Positions 57,145 through 63,961 of a stretch of 64,000 nt of DNA are shown piece after piece. The position numbers and the translations under genes were made by a program. The first letter of the stretch is position 1; every line of letters starts with the position of its first letter. The notes under the pieces were generated by a model. That model ran no database searches, was not told where the DNA came from, and worked only from the letters and a program-made list of their open reading frames with translations. The stretch covers positions 38,379 through 102,378 of the forward strand of contig NZ_BBZJ01000034.1 of NCBI RefSeq assembly GCF_001417775.1. Reading direction: 5' to 3'. Source of the DNA: Streptomyces sp. TP-A0356 (GTDB lineage: Bacteria > Actinomycetota > Actinomycetes > Streptomycetales > Streptomycetaceae).

Positions 57145-57526
57145 GTCGTCCTCCTGTTGCCCTGACGTGCCGACCCCCCGGCCAACATCTTTGCTGGGCC
57201 CGTGTGTTCTCGCTGCGGCTCGGGCGGGGAACGTGCGGGTTGTGTATGTGTCAGGTACCGTGGGAGCGCTCCCACAAGTGATGTGTTGAAGAGTCGTGGG
57301 TCCGGACGGGGGTGTCAAGGGAGCGGACGAGGAGAGCTGCTTTCGGTTATCGGCCTGTTAGCGAATCCGGCGGGAGGATGGCTGGAGGAGGCCGGGCACC
57401 GGTGAGATGGCTCGTCAGTGGACAATGCCGACCTGTCCGGCGATCGGGCCGAGGCGGTGATTCGCGGCGCGGCTGTTAGATTCCAGGCCAGGCGCGCAGC
57501 GCGGGGTGTGACGGGAGGCGGGGCCC
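57145..57526. other. Divergent cebE-cebR control region
   Basis: 382 bases between the divergent cebE and cebR starts. It contains the perfect CebR box at 57,261 about 120 bases from the cebE start. The AT-richer part around 57,240-57,300 likely holds the cebE promoter. No further gene is seen; a frame that would extend cebE to 57,318 lacks a ribosome binding site. Confidence 0.6.
57261..57274. promoter_or_regulatory. Perfect CebR operator before cebE
   Basis: TGGGAGCGCTCCCA, a perfect 14-bp palindrome identical to the CebR consensus known from Streptomyces. It stands in the cebE promoter region and explains repression of cebEFG-bglC until cellobiose or cellotriose releases CebR. Confidence 0.95.
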
Positions 57527-58582
57527 ATGGCAGGCCACGGAACGCGGGGCCGGAGCAGCCGACGGCCGACTCTTGAGGAGGTCGCCGCGCGGGCCGGTGT
57601 GGGCCGAGGCACGGTCTCCCGGGTGATCAACGGCTCGCCCCGGGTCAGCGACGCCACGCGCGCGGCCGTCGAGGCGGCGGTCGCGGAGCTCGGCTATGTG
57701 CCGAACACGGCGGCCCGGGCCCTCGCCGCCAACCGAACGGACGCGATCGCCCTCGTCGTCCCCGAGCCGGAGACCCGCTTCTTCTCGGAGCCGTACTTCT
57801 CGGAGATGCTGCGCGGTGTGGGCGCCGAGTTGTCGGACACGGAGATGCAGCTGCTTCTGATCTTCGCGGGCAGCGACCGTGAGCGCCGCAGGCTGGCTCA
57901 GTACCTGGCGGCGCACCGGGTGGACGGCGTCCTGCTGGTCTCCGTGCACGCGGACGACCCGCTGCCGGACCTCCTCGCCCAGCTGGGAATCCCGGCGGTG
58001 ATCAGCGGCCCGCGCTCGGAGCACGAGACGCTGCCCTCGGTGGACTCGGACAACTACGGCGGTGGCCGCTCGGCGGTCGAGCACCTGATGGCCCGGGGAC
58101 GTACGCGGATCGCCACGATCACCGGCCGCCTCGATGTGTACGGCGCCCAGCGGCGTATCGACGGCTACCGGGACGCGCTGCGGGACGCGGGCCGGGAGGT
58201 GGACGAGGCCCTGATCGTGCCGGGTGACTTCACCGAGACGGGCGGCCGCCGGGCCATGACAGAGCTCCTGGCCCGTCGCCCGGCCCTGGACGCGGTGTTC
58301 GCGGAGTCGGACGTGATGGCGGCGGGCGCCCGCCAGGTGCTGCGCGAGGCGGGCCGCCGCATACCCGACGACGTGGCGCTGGTCGGCTACGACGACTCGG
58401 TGATCGCCCACCATATGGACCCGCCGCTGACCAGCGTGCGCCAGCCCATCGAGGAGATGGGCCGCGCGATGATCGACCTGCTGCTGGACGAGATAGCGGA
58501 CCGCCGTCCGGCGGTCTCACGCGGCCTGGACCCCCGCCGGGTGGTCCTGCCGACGGAACTGGTGGCGCGGGACTCCTCCTGA
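57527..58582 (+). CDS. cebR: LacI-family repressor CebR
   Basis: A 351-residue LacI-type repressor. The HTH is RPTLEEVAARAGVGRGTVSRVINGSPRVSDATRAAVEAAVAELGYVPNTAARALAANRT, with the hinge helix at its end, followed by a ribose-binding-type core (DAIALVVPEPETRFFSEPYFSEMLRGV..., SVDSDNYGGGRSAVEHLMARGRTRIATITG, VALVGYDDSVIAHHMDPPLTSVRQPIEEMG). It binds TGGGAGCGCTCCCA boxes and is released by cellobiose or cellotriose (established for CebR). Its gene diverges from cebE. No CebR box is near its own start, so it may be weakly autoregulated or constitutive. Confidence 0.94.
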   Translation: MAGHGTRGRSSRRPTLEEVAARAGVGRGTVSRVINGSPRVSDATRAAVEAAVAELGYVPNTAARALAANRTDAIALVVPEPETRFFSEPYFSEMLRGVGAELSDTEMQLLLIFAGSDRERRRLAQYLAAHRVDGVLLVSVHADDPLPDLLAQLGIPAVISGPRSEHETLPSVDSDNYGGGRSAVEHLMARGRTRIATITGRLDVYGAQRRIDGYRDALRDAGREVDEALIVPGDFTETGGRRAMTELLARRPALDAVFAESDVMAAGARQVLREAGRRIPDDVALVGYDDSVIAHHMDPPLTSVRQPIEEMGRAMIDLLLDEIADRRPAVSRGLDPRRVVLPTELVARDSS

Positions 58583-58600
58583 GGGGCCGGGAGCCCTGCC

Positions 58601-58640
58601 GCGAGCAGACAGAGACTGTCGCGAGTAGACAGAGACTGTG
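58601..58640. repeat. 20-bp direct repeat, two copies
   Basis: Two adjacent 20-bp copies, 58601-58620 and 58621-58640, beginning GCGAGCAGACAGAGACTGT and differing at two positions. They lie directly before the kinase-like gene, the second touching its GTG alternative start. Confidence 0.9.
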
Positions 58641-58649
58641 AGGGCGGTC

Positions 58650-59483
58650 ATGAGTCATCCGTTGCTGGGCGTCGACTCCGTCCCGGATCTGGAGGGGTAC
58701 CTCCGGCGGGTGGGTGTGGTCTTCCGCGTGTTCGGGCAGCGTGACTCGGGCTGTGCGTCGTACGGTGTGCGGCTGCCCGGCGGCGAGCGGTGGTTCGTCA
58801 AGCAGGCGGTCACCGGGGACGCGCGGCGCTCGCTGGAGCGTGCCTGGGCGTTTCACCGGTCGGTACGTCATCCGGTGATCGTGCCCCAGGTCCATCGCAT
58901 CGCGGCGGGGGACGGGGCGGCCGTGGTGATGCCGTGGCGGGAGGGCGAGGTGCTGTATCACGCCGTGGCGGGCGGCCGGGGTGACCGTACGAGTCCGGGC
59001 AGTCCCATGGCGCGCTTCCGCGCCCTGCCCGTGCGCGAGGTCCTCGGCGTCCTCGACCGGATTCTGGACGCCCACCTCGCGGTGGAGGCGGCCGGGCACG
59101 TCGCCGTCGACTTCTACGACGGCTCCCTGCTCCACGACTTCGCCGGCCGGACGGTCCATCTGGTCGACCTGGACGAGTACCGGCCGGGCCCCTTCGTACT
59201 GGAAGCGGAACGGCTGCCGGGGTCTCGGCGGTTCATGGCGCCGGAGGAGTTCCGGCGCGGGGCGGTCGTCGACGTCCGTACGACCGTGTTCACCCTGGGG
59301 CGAACCGTACGGCTGCTGCTGGACGCGGGGGACGAGGAGCGAGCCTGGCGGGGGACGCCCTGCCAGCTGGCCGTGGCCCACCGGGCCACCCGGGCCGTGC
59401 CCGGTGAACGGTACGGCAGCGTACGGGAGTTCGTGGACGCGTGGCGAGCGGTGGCCGGGGCGGCCACCATGGCGCCGTGCTGA
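58650..59483 (+). CDS. Protein-kinase-like protein
   Basis: A 277-residue protein with a reduced eukaryotic-type kinase fold. The ATP-site lysine is in GERWFVKQAV, the hinge is AAVVMPWREGEVLYHAV, the catalytic loop is GHVAVDFYDGSLLHDF, the metal motif DFG is replaced by LVDLDEYRPG, and RRFMAPEEFRRGAVVDVRTTVFTLGRTVRLLL matches the APE and F-helix region. No transmembrane segment. It may phosphorylate a small molecule or a protein rather than be a normal Ser/Thr kinase. ATG 58650 has GAGGGCGG before it; GTG 58638 is the alternative. Confidence 0.8.
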   Translation: MSHPLLGVDSVPDLEGYLRRVGVVFRVFGQRDSGCASYGVRLPGGERWFVKQAVTGDARRSLERAWAFHRSVRHPVIVPQVHRIAAGDGAAVVMPWREGEVLYHAVAGGRGDRTSPGSPMARFRALPVREVLGVLDRILDAHLAVEAAGHVAVDFYDGSLLHDFAGRTVHLVDLDEYRPGPFVLEAERLPGSRRFMAPEEFRRGAVVDVRTTVFTLGRTVRLLLDAGDEERAWRGTPCQLAVAHRATRAVPGERYGSVREFVDAWRAVAGAATMAPC

Positions 59484-59544
59484 GTCAGAGGCTTGACCTC
59501 GGGCTTCCCCTCGCGCTTGACCGGCGCATGGCGGCAACGACGAG

Positions 59545-59712
59545 CTAGTGCTGTGGCCGGAAAGGTTTGCCGGGAAGCTCGCGGCGTCCGGTGCGGTGCA
59601 TCGCAAGGCGGAGCGTCGCCCGCGTACTGGATGTACTCGGGCGATGCGACAACGCGGCGAGGTGCCGTGCCGGACGCCGCGAGCCGGTGAACCTTTCCGG
59701 TCGCAGCACTAG
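59545..59712. mobile_element. MITE-like element with long terminal inverted repeats
   Basis: A 168-bp block that starts CTAGTGCTG and ends CAGCACTAG. Its two halves are imperfect inverted copies for most of their length: GGCCGGAAAGGTTTGCCGG against CCGGTGAACCTTTCCGGTC, CTCGCGGCGTCCGG against CCGGACGCCGCGAG, and GCGTCGCCCGCGTACTGGA against ATGTACTCGGGCGATGCG around the centre. It encodes no protein. The shape is that of a miniature inverted-repeat element. It sits exactly at the edge of the less GC-rich island, and its last bases give the stop codon of the protease-like gene. Confidence 0.8.
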
Positions 59713-60269
59713 GGCCCTGACGAGCCGGGCTGCTGTTTCCTCGCCGTTCGGAGGCTGTGGCGAAGGGCCCGGCCGTCACCGAAGCAGGGCAGCAGGAACA
59801 CAGCGTGGGCGAGGTGCCACCAGGCAAGGGGCCGGTCCAGGTCCGGGAGCCAGAGGAGGGAGCCGACGATGACGCATGAACAGGGCCCGACGAGGGCCAC
59901 ACCTGCCATCTGGCGTGCCGTCATGGTTCCTTCAGGGATCACTGACGTACGCCATGCCGTGCGGTCGATCGCGATGTGGGTCACCGAGCGAATGCGTTTG
60001 AGGACGATCGCGTGGGCTGACTCGTGCAGGGCGAATGAAGCCACAAGGCCCAGGGTTGCCGGTTTGAACAGTCCCCACGCCATTTCGGCGGGCACATGGT
60101 CGCCCGAGCGCGCGAGATAGGCCAACGCCGCCGCCAGGAGGAGACTCAGAAACGCCAGCAGCGGCCACACTTGGGCGGCCACCGCTACGACGACTGCGCG
60201 GATCTGAAGTTCGTCTCTGACGTAGACCTTCGGTTCAGTTCCCTGCCATCTCCTTGATGAGCTGCTCAC
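59709..60269 (-). CDS. Site-2-protease-like (M50) membrane protein
   Basis: A 186-residue membrane protein. Helices are at about 25-52, 66-90, 120-143 and 152-162. FALHESAHAIVLKR (His82-Glu83-His86) is an HExxH zinc motif inside a helix and FLLPCFGDGRAL (Asp165-Gly166) matches the second S2P motif (P..DG). Small S2P-type proteases cut transmembrane peptides. It is the last gene of the island operon, after an ABC transporter, as YydH accompanies YydIJ in the Bacillus epipeptide operon (recalled). GTG 60269 overlaps the previous gene by 35 bases. Its TAG stop lies in the end of the MITE-like element. Confidence 0.75.
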   Translation of the reverse strand: MSSSSRRWQGTEPKVYVRDELQIRAVVVAVAAQVWPLLAFLSLLLAAALAYLARSGDHVPAEMAWGLFKPATLGLVASFALHESAHAIVLKRIRSVTHIAIDRTAWRTSVIPEGTMTARQMAGVALVGPCSCVIVGSLLWLPDLDRPLAWWHLAHAVFLLPCFGDGRALRHSLRTARKQQPGSSGP

Positions 60270-60558
60270 GGCGCTGCTTCAACCCCCGGTAGGTGATCTG
60301 GGTGAACGTTAGGACGACGGCGAACACGAGGAACATGACGATCAGCGCCGTGGGGTTTGCCACGCCCATGGTGACGCCGATCGCTCCGCCGGCCTTCTCC
60401 TTCTGATCGAAGAACAACGACCCGAACAGGGCTTCCCGGTGGACGGAATGGTCACTGTCCGTTGAGAACATGAGGTACAGAAGCGTCGCCACCACGGTCA
60501 CCATGGTCAGCAGGGTGGCTCCGACGACGGACCTCATGACCGACTGTGCCTGCTTCAT
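60235..60558 (-). CDS. Small two-helix membrane protein
   Basis: A 107-residue protein with two helices (about 11-30, VGATLLTMVTVVATLLYLMF, and 66-86, NPTALIVMFLVFAVVLTFTQI), an outside loop of about 35 residues (STDSDHSVHREALFGSLFFDQKEKAGG) and a basic cytoplasmic end (RGLKQRREQLIKEMAGN). CGAGGAGAAGAA before the ATG at 60558 is good. It starts inside the end of the ABC permease gene. Unknown family; it may be an accessory or immunity protein of the transporter (inference). Confidence 0.75.
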   Translation of the reverse strand: MKQAQSVMRSVVGATLLTMVTVVATLLYLMFSTDSDHSVHREALFGSLFFDQKEKAGGAIGVTMGVANPTALIVMFLVFAVVLTFTQITYRGLKQRREQLIKEMAGN

Positions 60559-61978
60559 TTCTTCTCCTCGATTCGCTTGTCTGAATTCCCTGTACCGCGT
60601 ACCAGACGAACAACGCGGATGCTCCGGCAAGGAATCCCATTACCGCCCACGGTGGAAGACTCAGCATGCCAAGTCCGATGGCTGACACCGCCAGAACAAT
60701 TCCGACCACGGAAAGCCCGAGGAACACGGAGAACGGATTGTCCTTCTCTGCGGGAAACACGATGCTGATGCATGTGGTCATGACCGCACCGCCGAGACAG
60801 CCCAAGAGAGCCGGCCCGCTCTGGGCAAAGAGGTGCGGGTCAACGGCAAATGTGGTTGCGAGCCCGGGTACGGCGAACACGGCGAGCAGGACGATTTGCG
60901 CCTTGACCAGGCGTCCGTAGATCCACCAAGCGGAGGCCGAGGCGCCGGGTAGTAGTCTGAGTGGCTGGGTGGCGGTGAACTGGTACAAGCCACCCAGGGA
61001 CAAGACGGTGAAGCTCCACACCGGGTTCATCGACGGCCGCAGGAGCAGGAAGACGAACAAGGCGACGGCCATCGTCGCACCGGCCACGGTCTGCGAACTA
61101 CGCAACAGACACCAGTCGTACGGGCCCAGAGCACCGCTCAGTCGGCTGCTGACCCGAACGTTCACGTAGCGGGACTGGCGAACGTGCTGGTTCGGAGCGA
61201 GCGCGAGCGTCAGGGCCACGAGTACCACCACGAGGAGCATCGCCGCGGCGAAAGCCGGCACGGCCCCGTACCTGTGCCACGCCCAGGACACCGATGTGAC
61301 CCACACATGCCGACTCTGCTTGTGCAGGTACGCCTGGCTGATGTCCGGGATCATCGCCGTCATCTGGACGGAGTAGACCGCCAGCAGCGCGAACAGGGCA
61401 AGGACCGATAGGACGTTGGAGATTCGCCTGAGCCTCATCAAGGTCCACAGCCGCGTCAGCAGTTGGTAGAGGACGCTCAGGGCGAGGTAGGTGAGGGCGA
61501 CGGGCAAGATGACGGACGCGGTGATGTACGGGACAGCGGATGGGCCGAGCAGGAGCAGGGCGCTCACCGTGAGGGAGATCAGACCGGCGCCGGCCACGAC
61601 CCCGGTCATCGTCGCCTCGTACATCAGGAACGCCGCCGAGCGTTCGCGGTTGGTCACCGGCAGTTGGTAGCTCAGCTGGAGCATTCCCTCCGCGTTGATG
61701 AAGAGCACCTTCACCAGAAGGAACGCGATCTGCACCCACAGGACGAGGGAGACCGTCGAGGTGTCGAACAGCAGACGCCACACGGCCGCGTTGCCGGCCA
61801 ACGGCTTGAGGAAGAAGTAGGCGGAGGTGCACATGGCGGCCAGGAGCAGTCCGGCCACCGACACCACGAACACTCTCACCGGGGTGGAGCGCAGGACCCC
61901 TACTCTCAACACCCTGCGCCGGAAGAAGACAAGGAGCATCCGGGCCAGGACGGCGGAATGCCGCAGCCGAATGGTCAT
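60452..61978 (-). CDS. ABC exporter permease
   Basis: A 508-residue membrane protein with about ten to twelve helices, beginning MTIRLRHSAVLARMLLVFFRRRVLRVGV, a form seen in two-component ABC exporters of the antibiotic and bacteriocin type. No nucleotide-binding site; the ATPase is the upstream gene, whose stop overlaps this start by 4 bases (ATGA). The last 35 residues are polar and overlap the next gene, so the C-terminus might be shorter in relatives. It probably exports or removes a hydrophobic peptide; a specific substrate cannot be read from the sequence. Confidence 0.8.
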   Translation of the reverse strand: MTIRLRHSAVLARMLLVFFRRRVLRVGVLRSTPVRVFVVSVAGLLLAAMCTSAYFFLKPLAGNAAVWRLLFDTSTVSLVLWVQIAFLLVKVLFINAEGMLQLSYQLPVTNRERSAAFLMYEATMTGVVAGAGLISLTVSALLLLGPSAVPYITASVILPVALTYLALSVLYQLLTRLWTLMRLRRISNVLSVLALFALLAVYSVQMTAMIPDISQAYLHKQSRHVWVTSVSWAWHRYGAVPAFAAAMLLVVVLVALTLALAPNQHVRQSRYVNVRVSSRLSGALGPYDWCLLRSSQTVAGATMAVALFVFLLLRPSMNPVWSFTVLSLGGLYQFTATQPLRLLPGASASAWWIYGRLVKAQIVLLAVFAVPGLATTFAVDPHLFAQSGPALLGCLGGAVMTTCISIVFPAEKDNPFSVFLGLSVVGIVLAVSAIGLGMLSLPPWAVMGFLAGASALFVWYAVQGIQTSESRRRNEAGTVGHEVRRRSHPADHGDRGGDASVPHVLNGQ

Positions 61979-62691
61979 CGCTCGTCCGATCCGATGTAGT
62001 CGAACACCATCGTGGCCAGCGAGCCATGCTCGGAAATCAGGTCTTCCGTCGACTCGTCGTACACCACGTGCCCCAGGTCGAGGAAGACGATGCGGTCGGC
62101 CAGCCGTTCCAGGACGGCGAAATCATGCGTGCACAGCAGGATGGAGCGGCCCTCGTCGCGGACGCGCCTGAACTCCCGCTCGCTGAGGTGGAGTGCTTCG
62201 AGATCAATCCCGTTGAGGGTCTCGTCGATCACGGTGAGCGGTCGGCGCATGACGAGCGCGCAGACCAACTGGGTCTTCTTGCGCATGCCGTGCGAGTAGT
62301 CCTCGATGAGGTGGTCGTAGCGTCCCTCCATCGAGTACTTGCGGAACAGGTCGCGGGCTTCGGCGTGGTCCACCTGGACACGGAACAAGTCCCCCATCAG
62401 GGAGACGTATTCACGGGCGGTGAGGAACTCCGGCAGGTAGTCGTTGCTGGACAGATACATGCCCAGGGACTTCGCCTGCGCGGAGGCGTGCTCGTGGCCG
62501 CCGACCCGGAGGGTTCCCGACTGGAGACGCACAAGATCGAAGATGTTCTTGATCAGTGTGGACTTGCCGGATCCGTTGGGGCCGACAAGACCGACGATCG
62601 TCCCTTCCTCGACCGAGAAGGACACGTCCGCAAGGACGTTGACGATGCCGTCGTAGGAGTAGCTGACGTTCTTGACATCCAGGAGGGTCAC
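61975..62691 (-). CDS. ABC exporter ATPase
   Basis: A 238-residue ATPase: Walker A GPNGSGKST, signature YSHGMRKKTQ (the SHGM form is typical of CcmA/DrrA-type exporters rather than importers), Walker B PLTVIDETLNGID and switch His LLCTHDFAVL. In the Walker B site the residue after Asp is Glu, so it should be active. GTG 62691 follows GGAGG-like bases weakly. It comes after a hairpin that could set its level lower than that of the upstream membrane-peptide gene. Confidence 0.88.
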   Translation of the reverse strand: MTLLDVKNVSYSYDGIVNVLADVSFSVEEGTIVGLVGPNGSGKSTLIKNIFDLVRLQSGTLRVGGHEHASAQAKSLGMYLSSNDYLPEFLTAREYVSLMGDLFRVQVDHAEARDLFRKYSMEGRYDHLIEDYSHGMRKKTQLVCALVMRRPLTVIDETLNGIDLEALHLSEREFRRVRDEGRSILLCTHDFAVLERLADRIVFLDLGHVVYDESTEDLISEHGSLATMVFDYIGSDER

Positions 62692-62701
62692 GGTCGCGTT
62701 G

Positions 62702-62790
62702 GTCTTTCGCTGAGTCCGGCAATTCAGAGGGTGCCCAGGCAGCCTGGGTTGTCCACGGGTCAGGCCGGCTGGGCACCTGTACTGAAAGAC
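62702..62790 (-). promoter_or_regulatory. Attenuator-like hairpin between membrane-peptide gene and ABC genes
   Basis: Nested arms: GTCTTTC (62702-62708) with GAAAGAC (62784-62790), and GGTGCCCAG (62730-62738) with CTGGGCACC (62769-62777); further complementary bases lie between. It fills the 125-base gap after the peptide gene. Such a partial terminator is common between a peptide precursor gene and its export genes. Confidence 0.6.
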
Positions 62791-62816
62791 GTCAGCCAGC
62801 TACCTGGCGGCGCACG

Positions 62817-63083
62817 TTACTTGCACTCGAAGTAGACCTTCAGACCGAAGTCCTTGTACTGCCAGTTGCCGGTGAACGTCTTGCCCTTGTAGACGACGCA
62901 CCAGACCGCCATGCCGGCGAGCAGGGTGGCGCCCAGGGCGATGATGACCGCGATGAACACCAGGAACCAGGCGTCGTAGCGGACCAGCGCTCTGTCGACC
63001 TTGGCCTTCGCCGACTCGACGGCACGCGAGGTGATCCGGTGCGTGTGCGCAACGGACTCCGGCACCAAGGTGGATACGGACAT
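62817..63083 (-). CDS. Nested small membrane peptide (internal start)
   Basis: 88 residues from ATG 63083 behind CGGAGGAGAAGAC. An N-terminal polar helix (ESVAHTHRITSRAVESAKAKVDRALVRYD) leads to one membrane helix (about 38-63, AWFLVFIAVIIALGATLLAG then MAVWCVV) and a short outside end YKGKTFTGNWQYKDFGLKVYFECK. It could be a peptide precursor cut within the membrane by the S2P-like protease and exported by the ABC proteins, or a small sensor. No known family recognised. The 5' ribosome binding site and the downstream attenuator-like hairpin are the evidence that it is a unit of its own. Confidence 0.6.
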   Translation of the reverse strand: MSVSTLVPESVAHTHRITSRAVESAKAKVDRALVRYDAWFLVFIAVIIALGATLLAGMAVWCVVYKGKTFTGNWQYKDFGLKVYFECK

Positions 63084-63557
63084 GTCTTCTCCTCCGTTCG
63101 GGGTTTCCTGCTTCACCGAAGGTGGCATGCCCATGAAAATCGTACTAGTGTCCACTGGGACACCGTGTGGTTGGAGCTCACGCTTCCGGCAAGTTGCTAT
63201 GACGGCCGCTTCCGCCCGCGACGAGATCTCCAGCTTGCCGAAGATGCTGGCGACATGCTTCTTGACCGTTCGCTCTGTGATGTGGCAACGGCCCGCTATG
63301 GCTGCATTCCCCAGGCAGTCGCCCAGGGCGAGGAGGATCTCGCGTTCACGCACGGTCAGAAGGGACACGTCTGCGTCGAGCACCCATCGCGGTACATCGA
63401 GCAGGCGGTAATGGTGCCCTCGCTCTTGATGTTCGGTGTTCTGTCTGACGGCAGGGTCAAGCTCGTTCCCCCGTGGCAACGCGATCCCCCGATCGTTCGA
63501 CTGGTCATGCTCCGGTGGTCCTCCGGAGCCGCTGGTCGCGGCGAGCATTGTCGTCAC
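62817..63557 (-). CDS. LuxR-type HTH fused in frame to a small membrane peptide
   Basis: A 246-residue frame. Residues about 65-127 are a complete LuxR HTH (LLTVREREILLALGDCLGNAAIAG...ITERTVKKHVASIFGKLEISSRAEAAVIAT). The frame then runs without a stop to Met159 and an 88-residue membrane protein. That Met (63083) has a very good GGAGGAG in front of it, so the C-terminal part is likely also, or only, made alone. There is no receiver domain. Either a membrane-tethered regulator or two genes whose stop has been lost. It is first in the island operon; GTG 63557 is the start, with TTGACG 10 bases upstream. Confidence 0.65.
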   Translation of the reverse strand: MTTMLAATSGSGGPPEHDQSNDRGIALPRGNELDPAVRQNTEHQERGHHYRLLDVPRWVLDADVSLLTVREREILLALGDCLGNAAIAGRCHITERTVKKHVASIFGKLEISSRAEAAVIATCRKRELQPHGVPVDTSTIFMGMPPSVKQETPNGGEDMSVSTLVPESVAHTHRITSRAVESAKAKVDRALVRYDAWFLVFIAVIIALGATLLAGMAVWCVVYKGKTFTGNWQYKDFGLKVYFECK

Positions 63558-63660
63558 AGCGTCAACCGGTGGGGCAAGGGGTTACGGGCGGGGTGGCGTG
63601 AATCGATTCCGTTGGTTCGGTCAGACGGAATCGGCAGGAAGCTTGTAAATCATGCATGAG

Positions 63661-63825
63661 TTACCTTGAAGCGGAACCGTTTTGAGGTCGTGTTGGGTGT
63701 GTCGGCCTTGGCTGAAGTGCGATGGTGTGGTTCCACCCCTGACCGCCGGAGTGTGACGGCGAAACCTTGTAACCGTGGCCGTACGCGTCGGTGAGTGTCA
63801 GGTTCTCGAGGTTCATCGTGACCAT
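63661..63825 (-). CDS. Candidate 54-residue peptide gene
   Basis: A short frame on the minus strand: MVTMNLENLTLTDAYGHGYK, then VSPSHSGGQGWNHTIALQPR and a Pro/Thr-rich end, stop TAA. GGAG lies eight bases before the ATG (a second ATG three codons on). The first half, with an acidic/hydrophobic lead and a Gly/Tyr/Ser-rich part, has the look of a ribosomal peptide precursor, but it is too short for a firm call. It stands about 100 bases upstream of the LuxR fusion gene on the same strand. Confidence 0.35.
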   Translation of the reverse strand: MVTMNLENLTLTDAYGHGYKVSPSHSGGQGWNHTIALQPRPTHPTRPQNGSASR

Positions 63826-63961
63826 CGCGGGTCTCCGTGGGTGTCCGGTGCACGCTCAAGGTGCCGGCGCCCAAGACGAGCTTCTTTCGGCGGCTCGTCC
63901 AAGCGGGGGTGCGGCTGCTCGCCCGACGAAGTCCGCTCGGCCCCGGCCGCCGAAGGTCACC

